The notes: generated by a model not told the origin, from the sequence alone. A DNA stretch of 64,000 nt from Sneathiella limimaris (GCF_012932565.1 NZ_JABBYJ010000001.1:682001-746000); one strand, 5' to 3'. Counted from the first letter of the stretch, positions 36,875 to 47,404 are shown. Numbers and translations are program-made.

Positions 36875-39848
36875 GTTTGGTGAAATCAAAGCTTCTGTTC
36901 TGAATATTCCACCAGAATATCCTTTTGTGGATTGTTTGGCCCGGTACCTATTGGATCGCTATCAGGCAGATTTAACAAAACTTGGTGATATTACCATTTT
37001 AACAACGACCCGCCGGGCGGCAAGGGCATTGCAGAATGCTTTTTTGCGCGAAACCCATGGGAAACCTTTACTTCTTCCAAGAATGAGACCTCTTGGAGAT
37101 GTAGATGAAGATGAACTTGCTTTGGAAGGCGACTTAAGTGGAGATCAGCAAAAAGCGCTTGAGCTTCCCCCTGCAATTGAAAGCCTTCGGCGTCAGCTAC
37201 TGCTATCCCGTCTCATAGCTACACGGGACCCAGAAGCCTACGACCTGTCTCGTGCCGCTGGACTTGCCATAGAGCTTTCACGTCTTTTGGACCAGGTTCA
37301 AACAGAAGGGCTAGAGCTTGATGGTCTGAAAGAGCTGGTGCCAGCTGAGTATGCAGAGCATTGGCAAGTGACACTGGAATTTTTGAAAATCATTAGCGAT
37401 GTATGGCCTCGTATACTGGAAGAAGAAGGTGCGATAGATCCTGCTCGCCGTCGAGATTTGCTTCTTAGATTGCAGATAGAAGAATGGCAAACCAATCCTC
37501 CGGATGGAGAAATTTTTGCCGTTGGTTCAACTGGTTCCATTCCAACGACAGCCGATATGTTGTGCCTCGTTGCCTCTCTTCCAAACGGGACTGTTGTTTT
37601 ACCAGGCGTTGATAAACATTTGGATGAGCAAAGTTGGGAAATCGTTCAAAAGGATCCTAGCCATCCTCAATACGGATTATCACGACTGCTTCAGAAAATG
37701 GGTGTTTCGCGCGAAGATGTTCCGGATTTGAAGCTTGAAGGTTTGCAAAATTGTCCAACTGACCGGTCTGCTTTTCTCTCTGAGGCTATGCGCCCGGCAT
37801 CTACAACGGACAAGTGGCAAGATACGCATATCCCTGCTGTGAAGGACTTTGGTGGAGTTATTCAAATCAACTGCTCCGGTGCACAGGCTGAAGCACAGGT
37901 AATTGCGCTTGCCATGCGGCAATCGTTGGAAGATCCGACAAAAACTACGGCCCTGGTGACGCCGGATCGAGACTTGTCACGCCGTGTGGTCGCAGAACTG
38001 AAACGGTGGGGTTTAGAGGTTGATGACAGTGCAGGTTCGAGTTTAGACCAATCACCGCCTGGGATTTTCTTGCGCTTGACTGCCCGTCTGGTCGCAGAGC
38101 GGTTTGATCCTCTGGTACTTTTATCGACCTTAAAGCATCCATATTCAGCGATGGATTATCCGAAAGGAACGTTTCGCCAGCTGATCCGAGAATTAGAGCG
38201 AAAAGTCCTTAGGGGGCCGCGGCCTGCTGAGGGTCTTTCAGGTATACAGGCTCTTGTAAAGCTTAAGCAGCAGCATGGTGAAATCTCTGATGAACTGGCT
38301 GCTTGGTTTGAGGAGTTTTGTGAGTTGGTGCGGCCATTTTCCGACTTGATGACGGAACCTCAAGTGGATTTTGAGTTATTGGTCAAATCACATGTCCGCT
38401 TTGCCGAACAGCTTTCTGTTTTTGCAGAAACCGGGGATACAAATCTTTGGTATGGGCATTTTGGAGAGAGTGCGGCAGGGTTTATTTCTGAGCTGTTAAG
38501 AGCCTCGGATATTGCGGGCCAGATAAACCCAGAAAGTTGGGCAGAACTTCTGGACAGCCTTATGGTTGGGCGAATGGTTCGAAGTCGGTATGGTCAACAT
38601 CCTCGCCTGCAGATTTGGGGACCAATTGAGGCTCGATTGCAGCGGGCAGATCGTATGATCCTTGGGGGGCTGAATAAAGGGATATGGCCACCAGAACAAG
38701 CTGGCGATCCATGGATGAGCAGGCCCATGCGGCAGGATTTTAATCTTCCCTTGCCAGAAAAGAAAATTGGTCTTTCGGCTCATGACTTCCAGCAGGCCTT
38801 TTGTGCGAAGGAGGTTATCCTCACACGCGCCGAAAAACTGGACGGTGCTCCGACAGTTCCCAGCCGCTGGTTATTGCGGATTGAAACCCTGCTTCGAAAA
38901 AACGGTGAAAGCCTATCCGGTTCTGAAGGTTTAAATTTGCAGGATTGGCAAAATAGGCTGGACCGACCTGTTACCATCGCGCCTGTAGACCCGCCGCGTC
39001 CAACACCACCCTTGTTTGCGCGACCAAGACGACTGTCCGTCACGCGTATCGAGAAATGGATAAAGGATCCGTATTCCATATTTGCGGATGCCATACTGGG
39101 GTTGAAGCCACTTGATGAGATCGGCATGGCTCCAGGAGGGGCAGAAAAAGGTACTCTTATTCATGAAGCGCTAGAGAAATTCGTGAAGTGCTTTCCAGAC
39201 CATCTTCCTGCGGACGCTGAAGAAAGGTTGCTAAAAATCGGGGGGGAGGTTTTTGCTGATGTCCTTGCCTATCCAGCTGTCTGGGCTTTTTGGTGGCCAA
39301 GATTTGAGAGAATAGCGCGATGGTTTGTTGAGTTTGAACGGGAGCGGAGAGAGACTTTCAAACCAACCTTGTTAGAGGCAAAGGGAACGATCGATATTCC
39401 AGCTCCCAAGGGGTCTTTTACTCTCTCAGGAACCGCAGATCGCATTGATGAAAATGGAAATGGTGAAGTCTCCGTTATTGACTATAAAACGGGATCAGTT
39501 CCATCGGATAAACAGGTTGAAACCGGGATATCTCCACAGTTGTCTCTTGAGGCAGCCATGATTGAAAGGGGCGGGTTTACAGATTTGAAATCTGCAAGTG
39601 TGATTGAACTTCTGTATTTGAGATTAAGTGGTGGTGAGCCAGCAGGAGAAGTCAAACATTCTTCCAAAAAAGTGCCGGTAACAGAGCTTGCTGAAGCCGC
39701 ATATGAAGGGTTAAGTCGCCTGATCGCCCAGTTTGATAAAGAGGCAACGCCTTATCTCGTGCGTCCTCGACCAGACTTCGTAGACCGATTTAATGACTAT
39801 GAGCATTTATCCCGCCTGAGAGAATGGTCGGGAGGGCAGGATGACTAG
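36867..39848 (+). CDS. addB: Double-strand break repair protein AddB, alphaproteobacterial type
   Basis: 993 residues, the helicase-like/nuclease partner of AddA. The N-terminal half shows inactive helicase-type segments (ITILTTTRRAARALQNAF) and ALVTPDRDLSRRVV; the C-terminal PD-(D/E)XK nuclease is visible as KGTLIHEALEKF and VSVIDYKTGSVPSDKQVE. The place where Bacillus AddB carries iron-sulfur cysteines (usually CPFQ) reads KDPYSIFAD here, so the cluster is apparently missing. GTG start. Confidence 0.93.
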   Translation: MTEFGEIKASVLNIPPEYPFVDCLARYLLDRYQADLTKLGDITILTTTRRAARALQNAFLRETHGKPLLLPRMRPLGDVDEDELALEGDLSGDQQKALELPPAIESLRRQLLLSRLIATRDPEAYDLSRAAGLAIELSRLLDQVQTEGLELDGLKELVPAEYAEHWQVTLEFLKIISDVWPRILEEEGAIDPARRRDLLLRLQIEEWQTNPPDGEIFAVGSTGSIPTTADMLCLVASLPNGTVVLPGVDKHLDEQSWEIVQKDPSHPQYGLSRLLQKMGVSREDVPDLKLEGLQNCPTDRSAFLSEAMRPASTTDKWQDTHIPAVKDFGGVIQINCSGAQAEAQVIALAMRQSLEDPTKTTALVTPDRDLSRRVVAELKRWGLEVDDSAGSSLDQSPPGIFLRLTARLVAERFDPLVLLSTLKHPYSAMDYPKGTFRQLIRELERKVLRGPRPAEGLSGIQALVKLKQQHGEISDELAAWFEEFCELVRPFSDLMTEPQVDFELLVKSHVRFAEQLSVFAETGDTNLWYGHFGESAAGFISELLRASDIAGQINPESWAELLDSLMVGRMVRSRYGQHPRLQIWGPIEARLQRADRMILGGLNKGIWPPEQAGDPWMSRPMRQDFNLPLPEKKIGLSAHDFQQAFCAKEVILTRAEKLDGAPTVPSRWLLRIETLLRKNGESLSGSEGLNLQDWQNRLDRPVTIAPVDPPRPTPPLFARPRRLSVTRIEKWIKDPYSIFADAILGLKPLDEIGMAPGGAEKGTLIHEALEKFVKCFPDHLPADAEERLLKIGGEVFADVLAYPAVWAFWWPRFERIARWFVEFERERRETFKPTLLEAKGTIDIPAPKGSFTLSGTADRIDENGNGEVSVIDYKTGSVPSDKQVETGISPQLSLEAAMIERGGFTDLKSASVIELLYLRLSGGEPAGEVKHSSKKVPVTELAEAAYEGLSRLIAQFDKEATPYLVRPRPDFVDRFNDYEHLSRLREWSGGQDD

Positions 39849-42800
39849 CTCTTTTTCCTCAATGACATTGGCTGGAATTAAGGCGCAGCAACAGGCTGCA
39901 AATCCTACCCATTCAGTTTGGGTTTCAGCTTCAGCTGGATCCGGGAAAACAAGGGTATTGGTGGATCGTACCTTGCGTTTGATGCTTGGCGGGACAGCGC
40001 CAGAGCGGATTTTGTGTATTACCTTTACCAAAGCGGCCGCTGCTGAGATGGCGAACCGGCTTAACAAAACCCTGGGTGATTGGTCTGTTAAGGATGAAGC
40101 GGAACTCATCGTTGCCATTGAGGAATTGCAAGGATATCGCCCCAGTCCTGAAGAGGTGACCCGTGCGCGGCAATTATTTGCCAATGTGTTGGATGCACCG
40201 GGTGGACTTAAAATCCAAACTATTCATTCCTTCTGTGGATCTGTTCTGGCGCGGTTTCCACTGGAGGCAGGGATCTCTCCTAACTTCCAGGAGCTGGACG
40301 ATCGTACCGCATCCGAAATAATGGAGGTGTGTCGGGACAGGTTGTTGTCACATTCTCAAGGGCCGGGGGAAGAAGCCCTGAAAACTGCGCTTCAGATCGT
40401 CAGTGAAAAAATAAATGAACAGGATTTCTCCGATCTGATGCTGGGTTTGAGTAGCCGGAGAGGTCGATTTAAGCGGTTTTTTCAATCAGCCCAAGACATA
40501 AATGGTGCAGTGCAACATATTGCGGATTTGTTAGGTGCCGATCAAAATCTGACTGAAGAAGAAATCCTTCAAAAAGCGAGTGATGAAACTGCATTTGACG
40601 CGACCTCGTTACGTCAAGCTGTTGAAGTCTTGAACGCCGGTGGAAAACGGGATCAGGACAATGCGGCGAGAATGAGCAATTGGCTAGCCAACCCGCAGGA
40701 TCGGTCCCAACTCTTTGAAGATTATCTGAAAGCCTATCTGACTGCTGAGGGAAAAAGAAAAGCGGATAGTACTCTTGCAAGCAAAGCCTCTGTATCCGCG
40801 ATGCCTGATATCTTGGAGGTTATGAGGGCAGAGGCAGAGCGGTTGTTGGATATCTTGGATCAGTGCCGGCGGATTAGGGTTTTATCCAGTACAAAGGCGA
40901 TGCTGGTGTTAGGTCGATGGTTACTTGATGAATATGAGCGGGAAAAAACAAGACGCGGCGCACTTGATTTTGATGATCTAATTTTGACGACCCGGGATCT
41001 TTTGAGCCAACAAGATGTCACACCTTGGGTGATGTATAAGTTGGATGGCGGGATCGATCATATTTTGGTCGATGAAGCGCAAGACACCAGCCCTGAACAA
41101 TGGGAGGTGATCAAAGCGCTCACCGCAGAGTTTTTTAGTGGTGATACGGCTCGCGATCAGGGGAGGACCCTTTTTGTTGTAGGAGATGAGAAACAGTCCA
41201 TCTATTCCTTTCAGGGGGCTGATCCCGCAGCGTTTGATTACATGCGGCGTTTGTTTGAGAAGAAGGCAGGGGTAGCGGACAAAAGCTGGCAACAGGTTCC
41301 GATGGAGTTGTCTTTCCGATCCACACATGCAGTGCTGTCTTTGGTAGATGAAGTCTTTGCCAGAGAGGAAGCTCGTTCGGGGGTTACGTTTGGCGCTGAA
41401 CAAGTACGCCATTTTATTCACCGGATGGATCAGATTGGACATACTGAAATTTGGCCCGTCGTAAAGCCGGAACCGAGAGAGGACGAGGACCCTTGGGAAA
41501 TTCCAGTGGATCAAGGCTTCACCGTCAGTCCGCCAGCCAAACTGGCAGATAACATAGCAGTTCAGATAAAGGACTGGATGTCTCGCGGTGAAATTTTGGC
41601 CTCCGCTAACCGTCCGATTGCCCCAAAAGACATCATGATACTGGTGCAAAGTCGAAACGCCTTATTCGATGAACTCGTTAGGGCTTTGAAGTCCCATGCT
41701 ATCCCGGTGGCTGGCGCCGATCGGATGCGATTGACCGAACAGTTGGCCGTATTGGATTTGATTGCACTTGGACGGTTTGTCTTGTTGCCGGAAGATGACC
41801 TCAATCTTGCGAGCCTTCTTAAGAGCCCTTTTTGTGGACTGGATGATATGGACCTTTTTGATCTGGCCTATGGTCGAAAAGGAAGTCTTTGGTCTGCCCT
41901 GCAAGACAAGGCGGGGTCGAAAAAGCGCTATGCAGATGCCGTGGAGTTTTTGAAAAACCAGCTTTCTCGGGCCGATTTTGTTCCCGTGTACGAATTTTAT
42001 GCTGAAATTCTGGGTCGCGATCAAGGCCGGCGAAAATTGCTATCTCGATTGGGTGAAGAGGCGCTGGATCCCATTGAGGAGTTTTTGTCTCTGGCTCTCA
42101 CCTATCAGAAGTCCGAAACCAGTTCGTTGCAGGGGTTTCTTCACTGGGTTCAATCTGGTGGGGCTGAGATTAAACGAGATATGGAGCAAGGTCGAAACGA
42201 GGTTAGGATTTTAACCGTTCATGGATCTAAAGGTCTGCAGGCACCCATAGTTTTCCTGCCAGATACCTGTCAGCGATCTGCCCCGCCCCGTTCCAGTCAG
42301 GTCATATGGGCGGAAGGCGACGTAGCGACCCCGCTTTGGCCAGTGCGAAAAGAAAATTTTGATCAATTTACCGCCGGTGTTCGGGATCGACTGAAAGCGC
42401 GTACTGAGGAAGAGAAGCGCCGATTACTCTATGTAGCCCTGACCCGGGCAGAGGACAGACTCTACATTTGTGGTTGGGAAAACAAGCAGTCGAGACCCTC
42501 CGGCTGTTGGTATGATTTGGTGGATATGGCGTTTTCAGACGGATCAGATCACCCTATTGAGGAAGTTGAGCTTCCTTTTGGTGGTGTTGCACGTCGCCGC
42601 ACAAGCGGAACTGTTGTTAATGAAAAGAAAGTTGTCCCCGAAACTTCCGAATTTGTGCCTAGTGAGGCGCTTCCAGAATGGATAACAAAGCCACCAGCCG
42701 CAGAGCCTTTCCCACCACAACCGCTAACGCCTTCTCGTGAGGATGAAGAGCCGCCTGTTCGTTCCCCGCTCGGCACAGATGATGGGCATCGGTTTCATCG

Positions 42801-43260
42801 AGGCTTGATCATTCATCGATTGTTGGAGAGCTTACCGGCTGTCTTGCCAGCGAACAGGGTAGAGACAGCCCGAAACTGGCTTGCACGTCCAACCCACGGA
42901 TTGTCAGAGCATCAACAACAACAAATCTTGGAAGAGACGATGCGTGTTTTGGATCATCCAGAGTTTGGAGAAATATTTGGCCCTGGTAGTAAGGCAGAGG
43001 TTCCGGTCACAGCGTTGATGGGGGATCGGATTATGTCAGGACAGATAGACCGATTGTTAATTGGTGAGGAGGAGATTCTGATTGTTGATTACAAGACGAA
43101 CCGGCCTTCTCCAACAGATATTGGTGATGTGCCATCGGTTTATCTTCGGCAAATGGAAATTTATCGAACCGCTCTAAAAAAACTCTATCCTGAAAAACGG
43201 ATTAAATGCGGCCTGTTATGGACAGATGGGCCCCATATGATGAGTCTTCCAGACACATGA
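39841..43260 (+). CDS. addA: Double-strand break repair helicase-nuclease AddA
   Basis: 1139 residues of UvrD/Rep-type SF1 helicase: Walker A SASAGSGKTRVLVDRTL, motif Ia ITFTKAAAAEMANRL, Walker B HILVDEAQDTSPEQWEVI, GDEKQSIYSFQGADP, HGSKGLQAPIVFLPD, and motif VI YVALTRAEDRLYICG. The C-terminal nuclease has LIVDYKTNRPSPTD. With AddB it resects DNA ends for RecA-dependent repair. It overlaps addB by 8 bases. Confidence 0.95.
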   Translation: MTSSFSSMTLAGIKAQQQAANPTHSVWVSASAGSGKTRVLVDRTLRLMLGGTAPERILCITFTKAAAAEMANRLNKTLGDWSVKDEAELIVAIEELQGYRPSPEEVTRARQLFANVLDAPGGLKIQTIHSFCGSVLARFPLEAGISPNFQELDDRTASEIMEVCRDRLLSHSQGPGEEALKTALQIVSEKINEQDFSDLMLGLSSRRGRFKRFFQSAQDINGAVQHIADLLGADQNLTEEEILQKASDETAFDATSLRQAVEVLNAGGKRDQDNAARMSNWLANPQDRSQLFEDYLKAYLTAEGKRKADSTLASKASVSAMPDILEVMRAEAERLLDILDQCRRIRVLSSTKAMLVLGRWLLDEYEREKTRRGALDFDDLILTTRDLLSQQDVTPWVMYKLDGGIDHILVDEAQDTSPEQWEVIKALTAEFFSGDTARDQGRTLFVVGDEKQSIYSFQGADPAAFDYMRRLFEKKAGVADKSWQQVPMELSFRSTHAVLSLVDEVFAREEARSGVTFGAEQVRHFIHRMDQIGHTEIWPVVKPEPREDEDPWEIPVDQGFTVSPPAKLADNIAVQIKDWMSRGEILASANRPIAPKDIMILVQSRNALFDELVRALKSHAIPVAGADRMRLTEQLAVLDLIALGRFVLLPEDDLNLASLLKSPFCGLDDMDLFDLAYGRKGSLWSALQDKAGSKKRYADAVEFLKNQLSRADFVPVYEFYAEILGRDQGRRKLLSRLGEEALDPIEEFLSLALTYQKSETSSLQGFLHWVQSGGAEIKRDMEQGRNEVRILTVHGSKGLQAPIVFLPDTCQRSAPPRSSQVIWAEGDVATPLWPVRKENFDQFTAGVRDRLKARTEEEKRRLLYVALTRAEDRLYICGWENKQSRPSGCWYDLVDMAFSDGSDHPIEEVELPFGGVARRRTSGTVVNEKKVVPETSEFVPSEALPEWITKPPAAEPFPPQPLTPSREDEEPPVRSPLGTDDGHRFHRGLIIHRLLESLPAVLPANRVETARNWLARPTHGLSEHQQQQILEETMRVLDHPEFGEIFGPGSKAEVPVTALMGDRIMSGQIDRLLIGEEEILIVDYKTNRPSPTDIGDVPSVYLRQMEIYRTALKKLYPEKRIKCGLLWTDGPHMMSLPDT

Positions 43261-43371
43261 TGTAGTCACAGCCACTTGACGGAGACGCAAGGGATACGTA
43301 AGTATCAGAAAAGTGATATGCGATTTTCACTTCGGTGGGCGCGGTATTTTTTAAGTCAGGATGAGAGCATA

Positions 43372-43692
43372 ATGGCTACAACAAATGTAACAGATGCATC
43401 TTTCGAAAATGATGTACTCAAAAATGATGGATTGGTTCTGGTAGACTTCTGGGCCGAGTGGTGTGGCCCCTGTAAGGCAATTGCGCCAGCACTTGAAGAG
43501 CTTTCTAACGAAATGGGTGGTCAGGTCACGATTGCCAAAATCAATATTGATCAGAACCCAAATACACCGACCAAATACGGTGTTCGGAATATTCCAACCA
43601 TGATGCTGTTTAAAAATGGTGAGGTTGCAGCAACGAAAGTTGGGGCATCTCCAAAAGGACAGATCGAAAGCTGGATCAAATCCAGCAGCTAA
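43372..43692 (+). CDS. trxA: Thioredoxin 1
   Basis: 106 residues from the ATG at 43372 ([15 protein letters not shown]). The active site WAEWCGPCK and the cis-proline context [11 protein letters not shown] are intact. An upstream 32-codon extension is not thioredoxin-like. Placement after addAB is conserved in alphaproteobacteria. Confidence 0.98.
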   Translation: MATTNVTDASFENDVLKNDGLVLVDFWAEWCGPCKAIAPALEELSNEMGGQVTIAKINIDQNPNTPTKYGVRNIPTMMLFKNGEVAATKVGASPKGQIESWIKSSS

Positions 43693-43722
43693 GGTTGTAA
43701 TTCAGCCTCCAGTTAGGATAAG

Positions 43723-43751
43723 AGCGGACTAGTTAGCTGGTCCGCTTTTTT
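43723..43751 (+). terminator. Rho-independent terminator of trxA
   Basis: AGCGGAC-10 bases-GTCCGCT followed by five T, 30 bases after the trxA stop. It closes the long plus-strand cluster. Confidence 0.92.
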
Positions 43752-43780
43752 GTTGGAGCAGGGATAATTAAGGGGGGCAT

Positions 43781-44665
43781 ATGGTAAAGGCGAGTTGTAA
43801 TGGGATTGAGCTTGAGTATGAGGTTATCGGAAACCAGGGCGATCCTGTGATCATCTTGATAGCCGGTCTTGGGTTTCAGTTAATTGATTGGCCGCGTGCC
43901 TTTTGTGAAAAACTGGCAAACGAGGGTTTTCAAGTTATCCGTTTTGATAATCGGGATGTAGGATTGTCTGAAAAACTGGATCATTTTGGTATTCCCAATC
44001 CCGTTGAGATCTTCCAGGCAAAATTGGCCGGAAATAAGCCTGACGTTCCTTATCACCTAACAGACATGGCTGCAGATGTTGTTGCTTTGGTTGATAATCT
44101 TGCAATTTCGAAAGCACATATAGTCGGCATGTCAATGGGTGGTATGATTGCTCAGCTTCTTGCTATTCATTATCCAGATCGGGCGTTAAGCCTGACTTCT
44201 ATCATGTCCTCTTCCTCAGATCCGTCTCTTCCCGGTCCCACAGAAGAAGCTGGCGCTGTTTTGGCATCGGCACCTCAGAGCCAGGAAAAATCAGATATCA
44301 TTGATTTTGGGCTCAAAGTGAATTCGGTTATTGGGAGTACCGGTTATCCGTGGAATAAAGTAGCGCTTGAAGCCCATATTGGAGCCTGTATTGACCGATG
44401 CTACAGTCCGGGAGGATATATGCGGCAGTATTCGGCTGTCATGGCCGCGCCATCCCGAAGAGAAGAACTGAAAAGAATTACAGCAAGAACCCTCGTTATT
44501 CACGGTAGTGCTGATACCTTGGTCCAGCCTGCGTGTGGTGAGGATGTCGCCAACCATATCCCGAATAGCCAGTTTGAGTTGGTTGAAGGTATGGGACATG
44601 ATCTATCTCCAGATTTATGCGATCATTTGGCGGATCTTATCCTGCCTCATATATCCTATACTTGA
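43781..44665 (+). CDS. Alpha/beta hydrolase
   Basis: 294 residues. Nucleophile elbow GMSMGGMIAQ (Ser), acid region HGSADTLVQP (Asp) and the histidine in EGMGHDLSPDL complete a triad; the oxyanion region is LIAGLGFQ. The hydrolase group resembling aclacinomycin methylesterase RdmC and related esterases has this pattern (IRFDNRDVGLSEKLD). The substrate is unknown. It ends at the same point as the convergent AMP nucleosidase gene, with no gap. Confidence 0.85.
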   Translation: MVKASCNGIELEYEVIGNQGDPVIILIAGLGFQLIDWPRAFCEKLANEGFQVIRFDNRDVGLSEKLDHFGIPNPVEIFQAKLAGNKPDVPYHLTDMAADVVALVDNLAISKAHIVGMSMGGMIAQLLAIHYPDRALSLTSIMSSSSDPSLPGPTEEAGAVLASAPQSQEKSDIIDFGLKVNSVIGSTGYPWNKVALEAHIGACIDRCYSPGGYMRQYSAVMAAPSRREELKRITARTLVIHGSADTLVQPACGEDVANHIPNSQFELVEGMGHDLSPDLCDHLADLILPHISYT

Positions 44666-46162
44666 TTAGCGGAACGCCGGTTCATCAAAACTTCTGAGTT
44701 TTCGGGAATGCATGCTTTCAATGCCATTTTCTTTGAGCATCCGTAAGGTTTCAATTCCAATGCGCAGATGTTTGGCTGTCCGGTCTTGATAGAATTTGTT
44801 TGCCATACCGGGCAGTTTGATCTCGCCATGTAAAGGCTTGTCAGATACGCAAAGCAGGGTTCCATATGGAACTCGGAAGCGAAAACCGTTTGCGGCGATT
44901 GTTGCAGACTCCATATCGATAGCGATTGCCTTGGTTTGGTTAAATCGCTGCGCAAGTTCCTTATGCCGAAGCTCCCAATCCCGGTCATCAGTTGTATAAA
45001 CCGTTCCGGTTCTGAAATGTTCTTTTAGCTGGGCTCTGTTTGCCTGACCATCAGAATAGGCAGCAACTGCATCCGTTAAGGCCACTTGAATTTCCGCAAT
45101 TGCCGGAAGCGGGACCGACGGATGAATATCTTCATCCAAAACGTGATCTTCCCGGACATAGGCATGTGCCAGCACATAATCCCCGAGACTTTGGGTCCGG
45201 CGGAGACCTCCACAGTGACCGACCATTAACCAGCAATGGGGCCGCAATACCGCGATGTGATCTGTAATTGTCTTCGCGTTTGACGGGCCGACCCCGATAT
45301 TGACCAATGTTATTCCTTCATGGTGGTCAGAGACCAGATGATAGGCCGGCATTTGAGGGAGGTGAGATGGGGCAACGCCGCCCTCTGTTTCTTCACCCTG
45401 AAGGTTAGGGTTTGTTGTGACCACATTACCCGGTTCTACGAAAGCTCTGTATTGATCACCATTTTTGACCTGATCTTTGCCATATTCTATAAACTCATCC
45501 ACGTAGCGCTGGTAGTTGGTAAAGAGAACAAAGCGTTGAAAATGCTCTGGTGAGGTGCCTGTATAGTGCGAAAGGCGAAGGAGCGAGTAATCAACTCTCT
45601 CCGCAGTGAAGAGCGCAAGCGGGTATGGATCGCCAGGTGCTGGTGTATAGGTTCCATTCGCAATAGTATCATTAATATTAGCCAAATCTGGCATCGGAAA
45701 AATACTTTGCAGGGATGGCACATCTGCGGCGGATACATCGGAAGATGCCTTTTCCACAACAAACGGAAGCGGAATAGGGCGGTCACTTAAACCCACATAA
45801 ACAGGCTTCTCGTGATTATTGATAATCAGTTCAATCTGTTCCCGGTAGTAACTCTTAAACAGTTCAGGCCGGGTAAGAGTTGTTCCAAATATTCCGGCTG
45901 AATGAAGGTTTCCGTATGCAAGCCTTCCCGTTAGGTTTATGTCCTGGGCACCAATCTCGATCCCAAGATATGGATAATAAGCAGTGTCCAAAGGAGTTGT
46001 GTTATCTCCTTCGGTGAAGGCCTTGAAGCGCTTCTTAATCTTGCTGACATTTTCGGAATAAAGAGTTTCGATTGCGGCGAGGGCGTCATCTGCCGTCTCG
46101 TATTTGGTGAGCCCGAGGGCTGTACCATGTCCTGACGTTGTGTTTGTCAGAAATCCAGTCAT
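44666..46162 (-). CDS. amn: AMP nucleosidase
   Basis: 498 residues from the ATG preceded by AAGGAAG. It hydrolyses AMP to adenine and ribose-5-phosphate. It resembles E. coli Amn throughout: SGHGTALG at the start, RVDYSLLRLSHYTGT, LFTNYQRYVDEF, ITLVNIGVGPSNAKTI, IGHCGG-like VGHCGGLRRTQSLGDYV, DMESATIAANGFRFRVPYGT and the exact-style end SRKLRSFDEPAFR. A TTG six codons upstream is rejected because it precedes the ribosome-binding site. Confidence 0.96.
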   Translation of the reverse strand: MTGFLTNTTSGHGTALGLTKYETADDALAAIETLYSENVSKIKKRFKAFTEGDNTTPLDTAYYPYLGIEIGAQDINLTGRLAYGNLHSAGIFGTTLTRPELFKSYYREQIELIINNHEKPVYVGLSDRPIPLPFVVEKASSDVSAADVPSLQSIFPMPDLANINDTIANGTYTPAPGDPYPLALFTAERVDYSLLRLSHYTGTSPEHFQRFVLFTNYQRYVDEFIEYGKDQVKNGDQYRAFVEPGNVVTTNPNLQGEETEGGVAPSHLPQMPAYHLVSDHHEGITLVNIGVGPSNAKTITDHIAVLRPHCWLMVGHCGGLRRTQSLGDYVLAHAYVREDHVLDEDIHPSVPLPAIAEIQVALTDAVAAYSDGQANRAQLKEHFRTGTVYTTDDRDWELRHKELAQRFNQTKAIAIDMESATIAANGFRFRVPYGTLLCVSDKPLHGEIKLPGMANKFYQDRTAKHLRIGIETLRMLKENGIESMHSRKLRSFDEPAFR

Positions 46163-46329
46163 ATTTCTTCCTTTCAGCAACCCCTATGGTTACTGCCTAG
46201 TTTCTATAAATCTTTTTTAATCACACTCTATTTAACATTATTTTGTTACAACTCAATTAATGAATCCCCAATTAGCTATTTTGTGATAGAAGAAGCCGCA
46301 ATTCAGCGCCAAAAACTGCGAGCCTTTAA

Positions 46330-47277
46330 ATGAAGCAAACAGTAACCCTGGCCCCGATGGAAGGGGTCGTTGATCAGTTCATGCGTGATATTCTGACCCG
46401 GGTTGGCGGGTTTGATCTTTGCGTGTCTGAATTCGTACGGGTTAGTCAGGAATTGCTCCCAGCCAGTGTTTACTATCGCTATTGCCCAGAGTTACTTGAC
46501 GGAGGCAAAACTGCTGCAGGCGTTCCTGTCCATGTACAGTTAATGGGCGGAGATGCCAGTTTGCTGGCTGAGAGTGCGGAGCAGGTAGTGGCATTAGGGG
46601 CGCCGGGTGTTGATCTGAACTTTGGGTGCCCAGCTAAAACTGTAAATCGCCGAGATGCCGGTGCGACGCTATTGCAGTGGCCGGATCGATTAAACAAAAT
46701 TGTTTCTGCCGTTCGAAAAGCAGTTCCAGATCATATTCCGGTAAGCGCAAAAATGCGATTGGGGTTTCAGGATAAAAGTCTGTATCTGGATAATGCCCAC
46801 GCTGTTGAAGATGGTGGCGCAGGTAAATTGACAGTTCATGCGCGAACCAAGTTGGAGGGGTATAAGCCACCTGCTCATTGGGAGTATTTGGCCCCAATTC
46901 GGGAAGAGCTTAAAATACGCGTTATAGCAAACGGCGAAATCTGGACCCCTGATGATTTTAAGGCATGTAAGTCGATCAGTGGCTGCGAAGAATTTATGAT
47001 TGGCAGGGGTGCAATTGCCCGCCCAAGTCTTGCAAAAGAGATGAAGGGTGAGCTCACCGACAAGTTTCAATGGTCAGACGTTGAAGCTCTTCTGATTCAC
47101 TATAATCAGCTACTTCTGGAAATGAAAAGTGATCATCGCCGGGCAGGCCGTCTCAAACAATGGATAAAGCTTTTGAGTCGAACTTATGATCCCACAGGAG
47201 CACTTTTCGCAAATATTAGAAAGTTGCAGGATCCAGATCATATCCTAAAAGTCCTAGGTAAACCGATTGCAGCCTGA
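46330..47277 (+). CDS. tRNA-dihydrouridine synthase, DusC-like
   Basis: 315 residues, the length of DusC. An FMN enzyme reducing uridine in tRNA. APMEGVVDQFMRDIL opens the TIM barrel, catalytic Cys is in DLNFGCPAKTVNRRDAGATLL, and GEIWTPDDF and MIGRGAIARP form the FMN phosphate site. DusC modifies U16; the exact site here is inferred from family resemblance. Divergent from amn. Confidence 0.92.
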   Translation: MKQTVTLAPMEGVVDQFMRDILTRVGGFDLCVSEFVRVSQELLPASVYYRYCPELLDGGKTAAGVPVHVQLMGGDASLLAESAEQVVALGAPGVDLNFGCPAKTVNRRDAGATLLQWPDRLNKIVSAVRKAVPDHIPVSAKMRLGFQDKSLYLDNAHAVEDGGAGKLTVHARTKLEGYKPPAHWEYLAPIREELKIRVIANGEIWTPDDFKACKSISGCEEFMIGRGAIARPSLAKEMKGELTDKFQWSDVEALLIHYNQLLLEMKSDHRRAGRLKQWIKLLSRTYDPTGALFANIRKLQDPDHILKVLGKPIAA

Positions 47278-47404
47278 GTTTTTACATTTTTTTGGTGTTT
47301 TTCTTCTTTTGTGGAGCTTTGTTAGGAAAGGCTTAAGAAGTCTATACTTAACTTAGCCACATAGTGATAAACGAGTATTTAAAATGTACTGGTTCATAGC
47401 TGTT

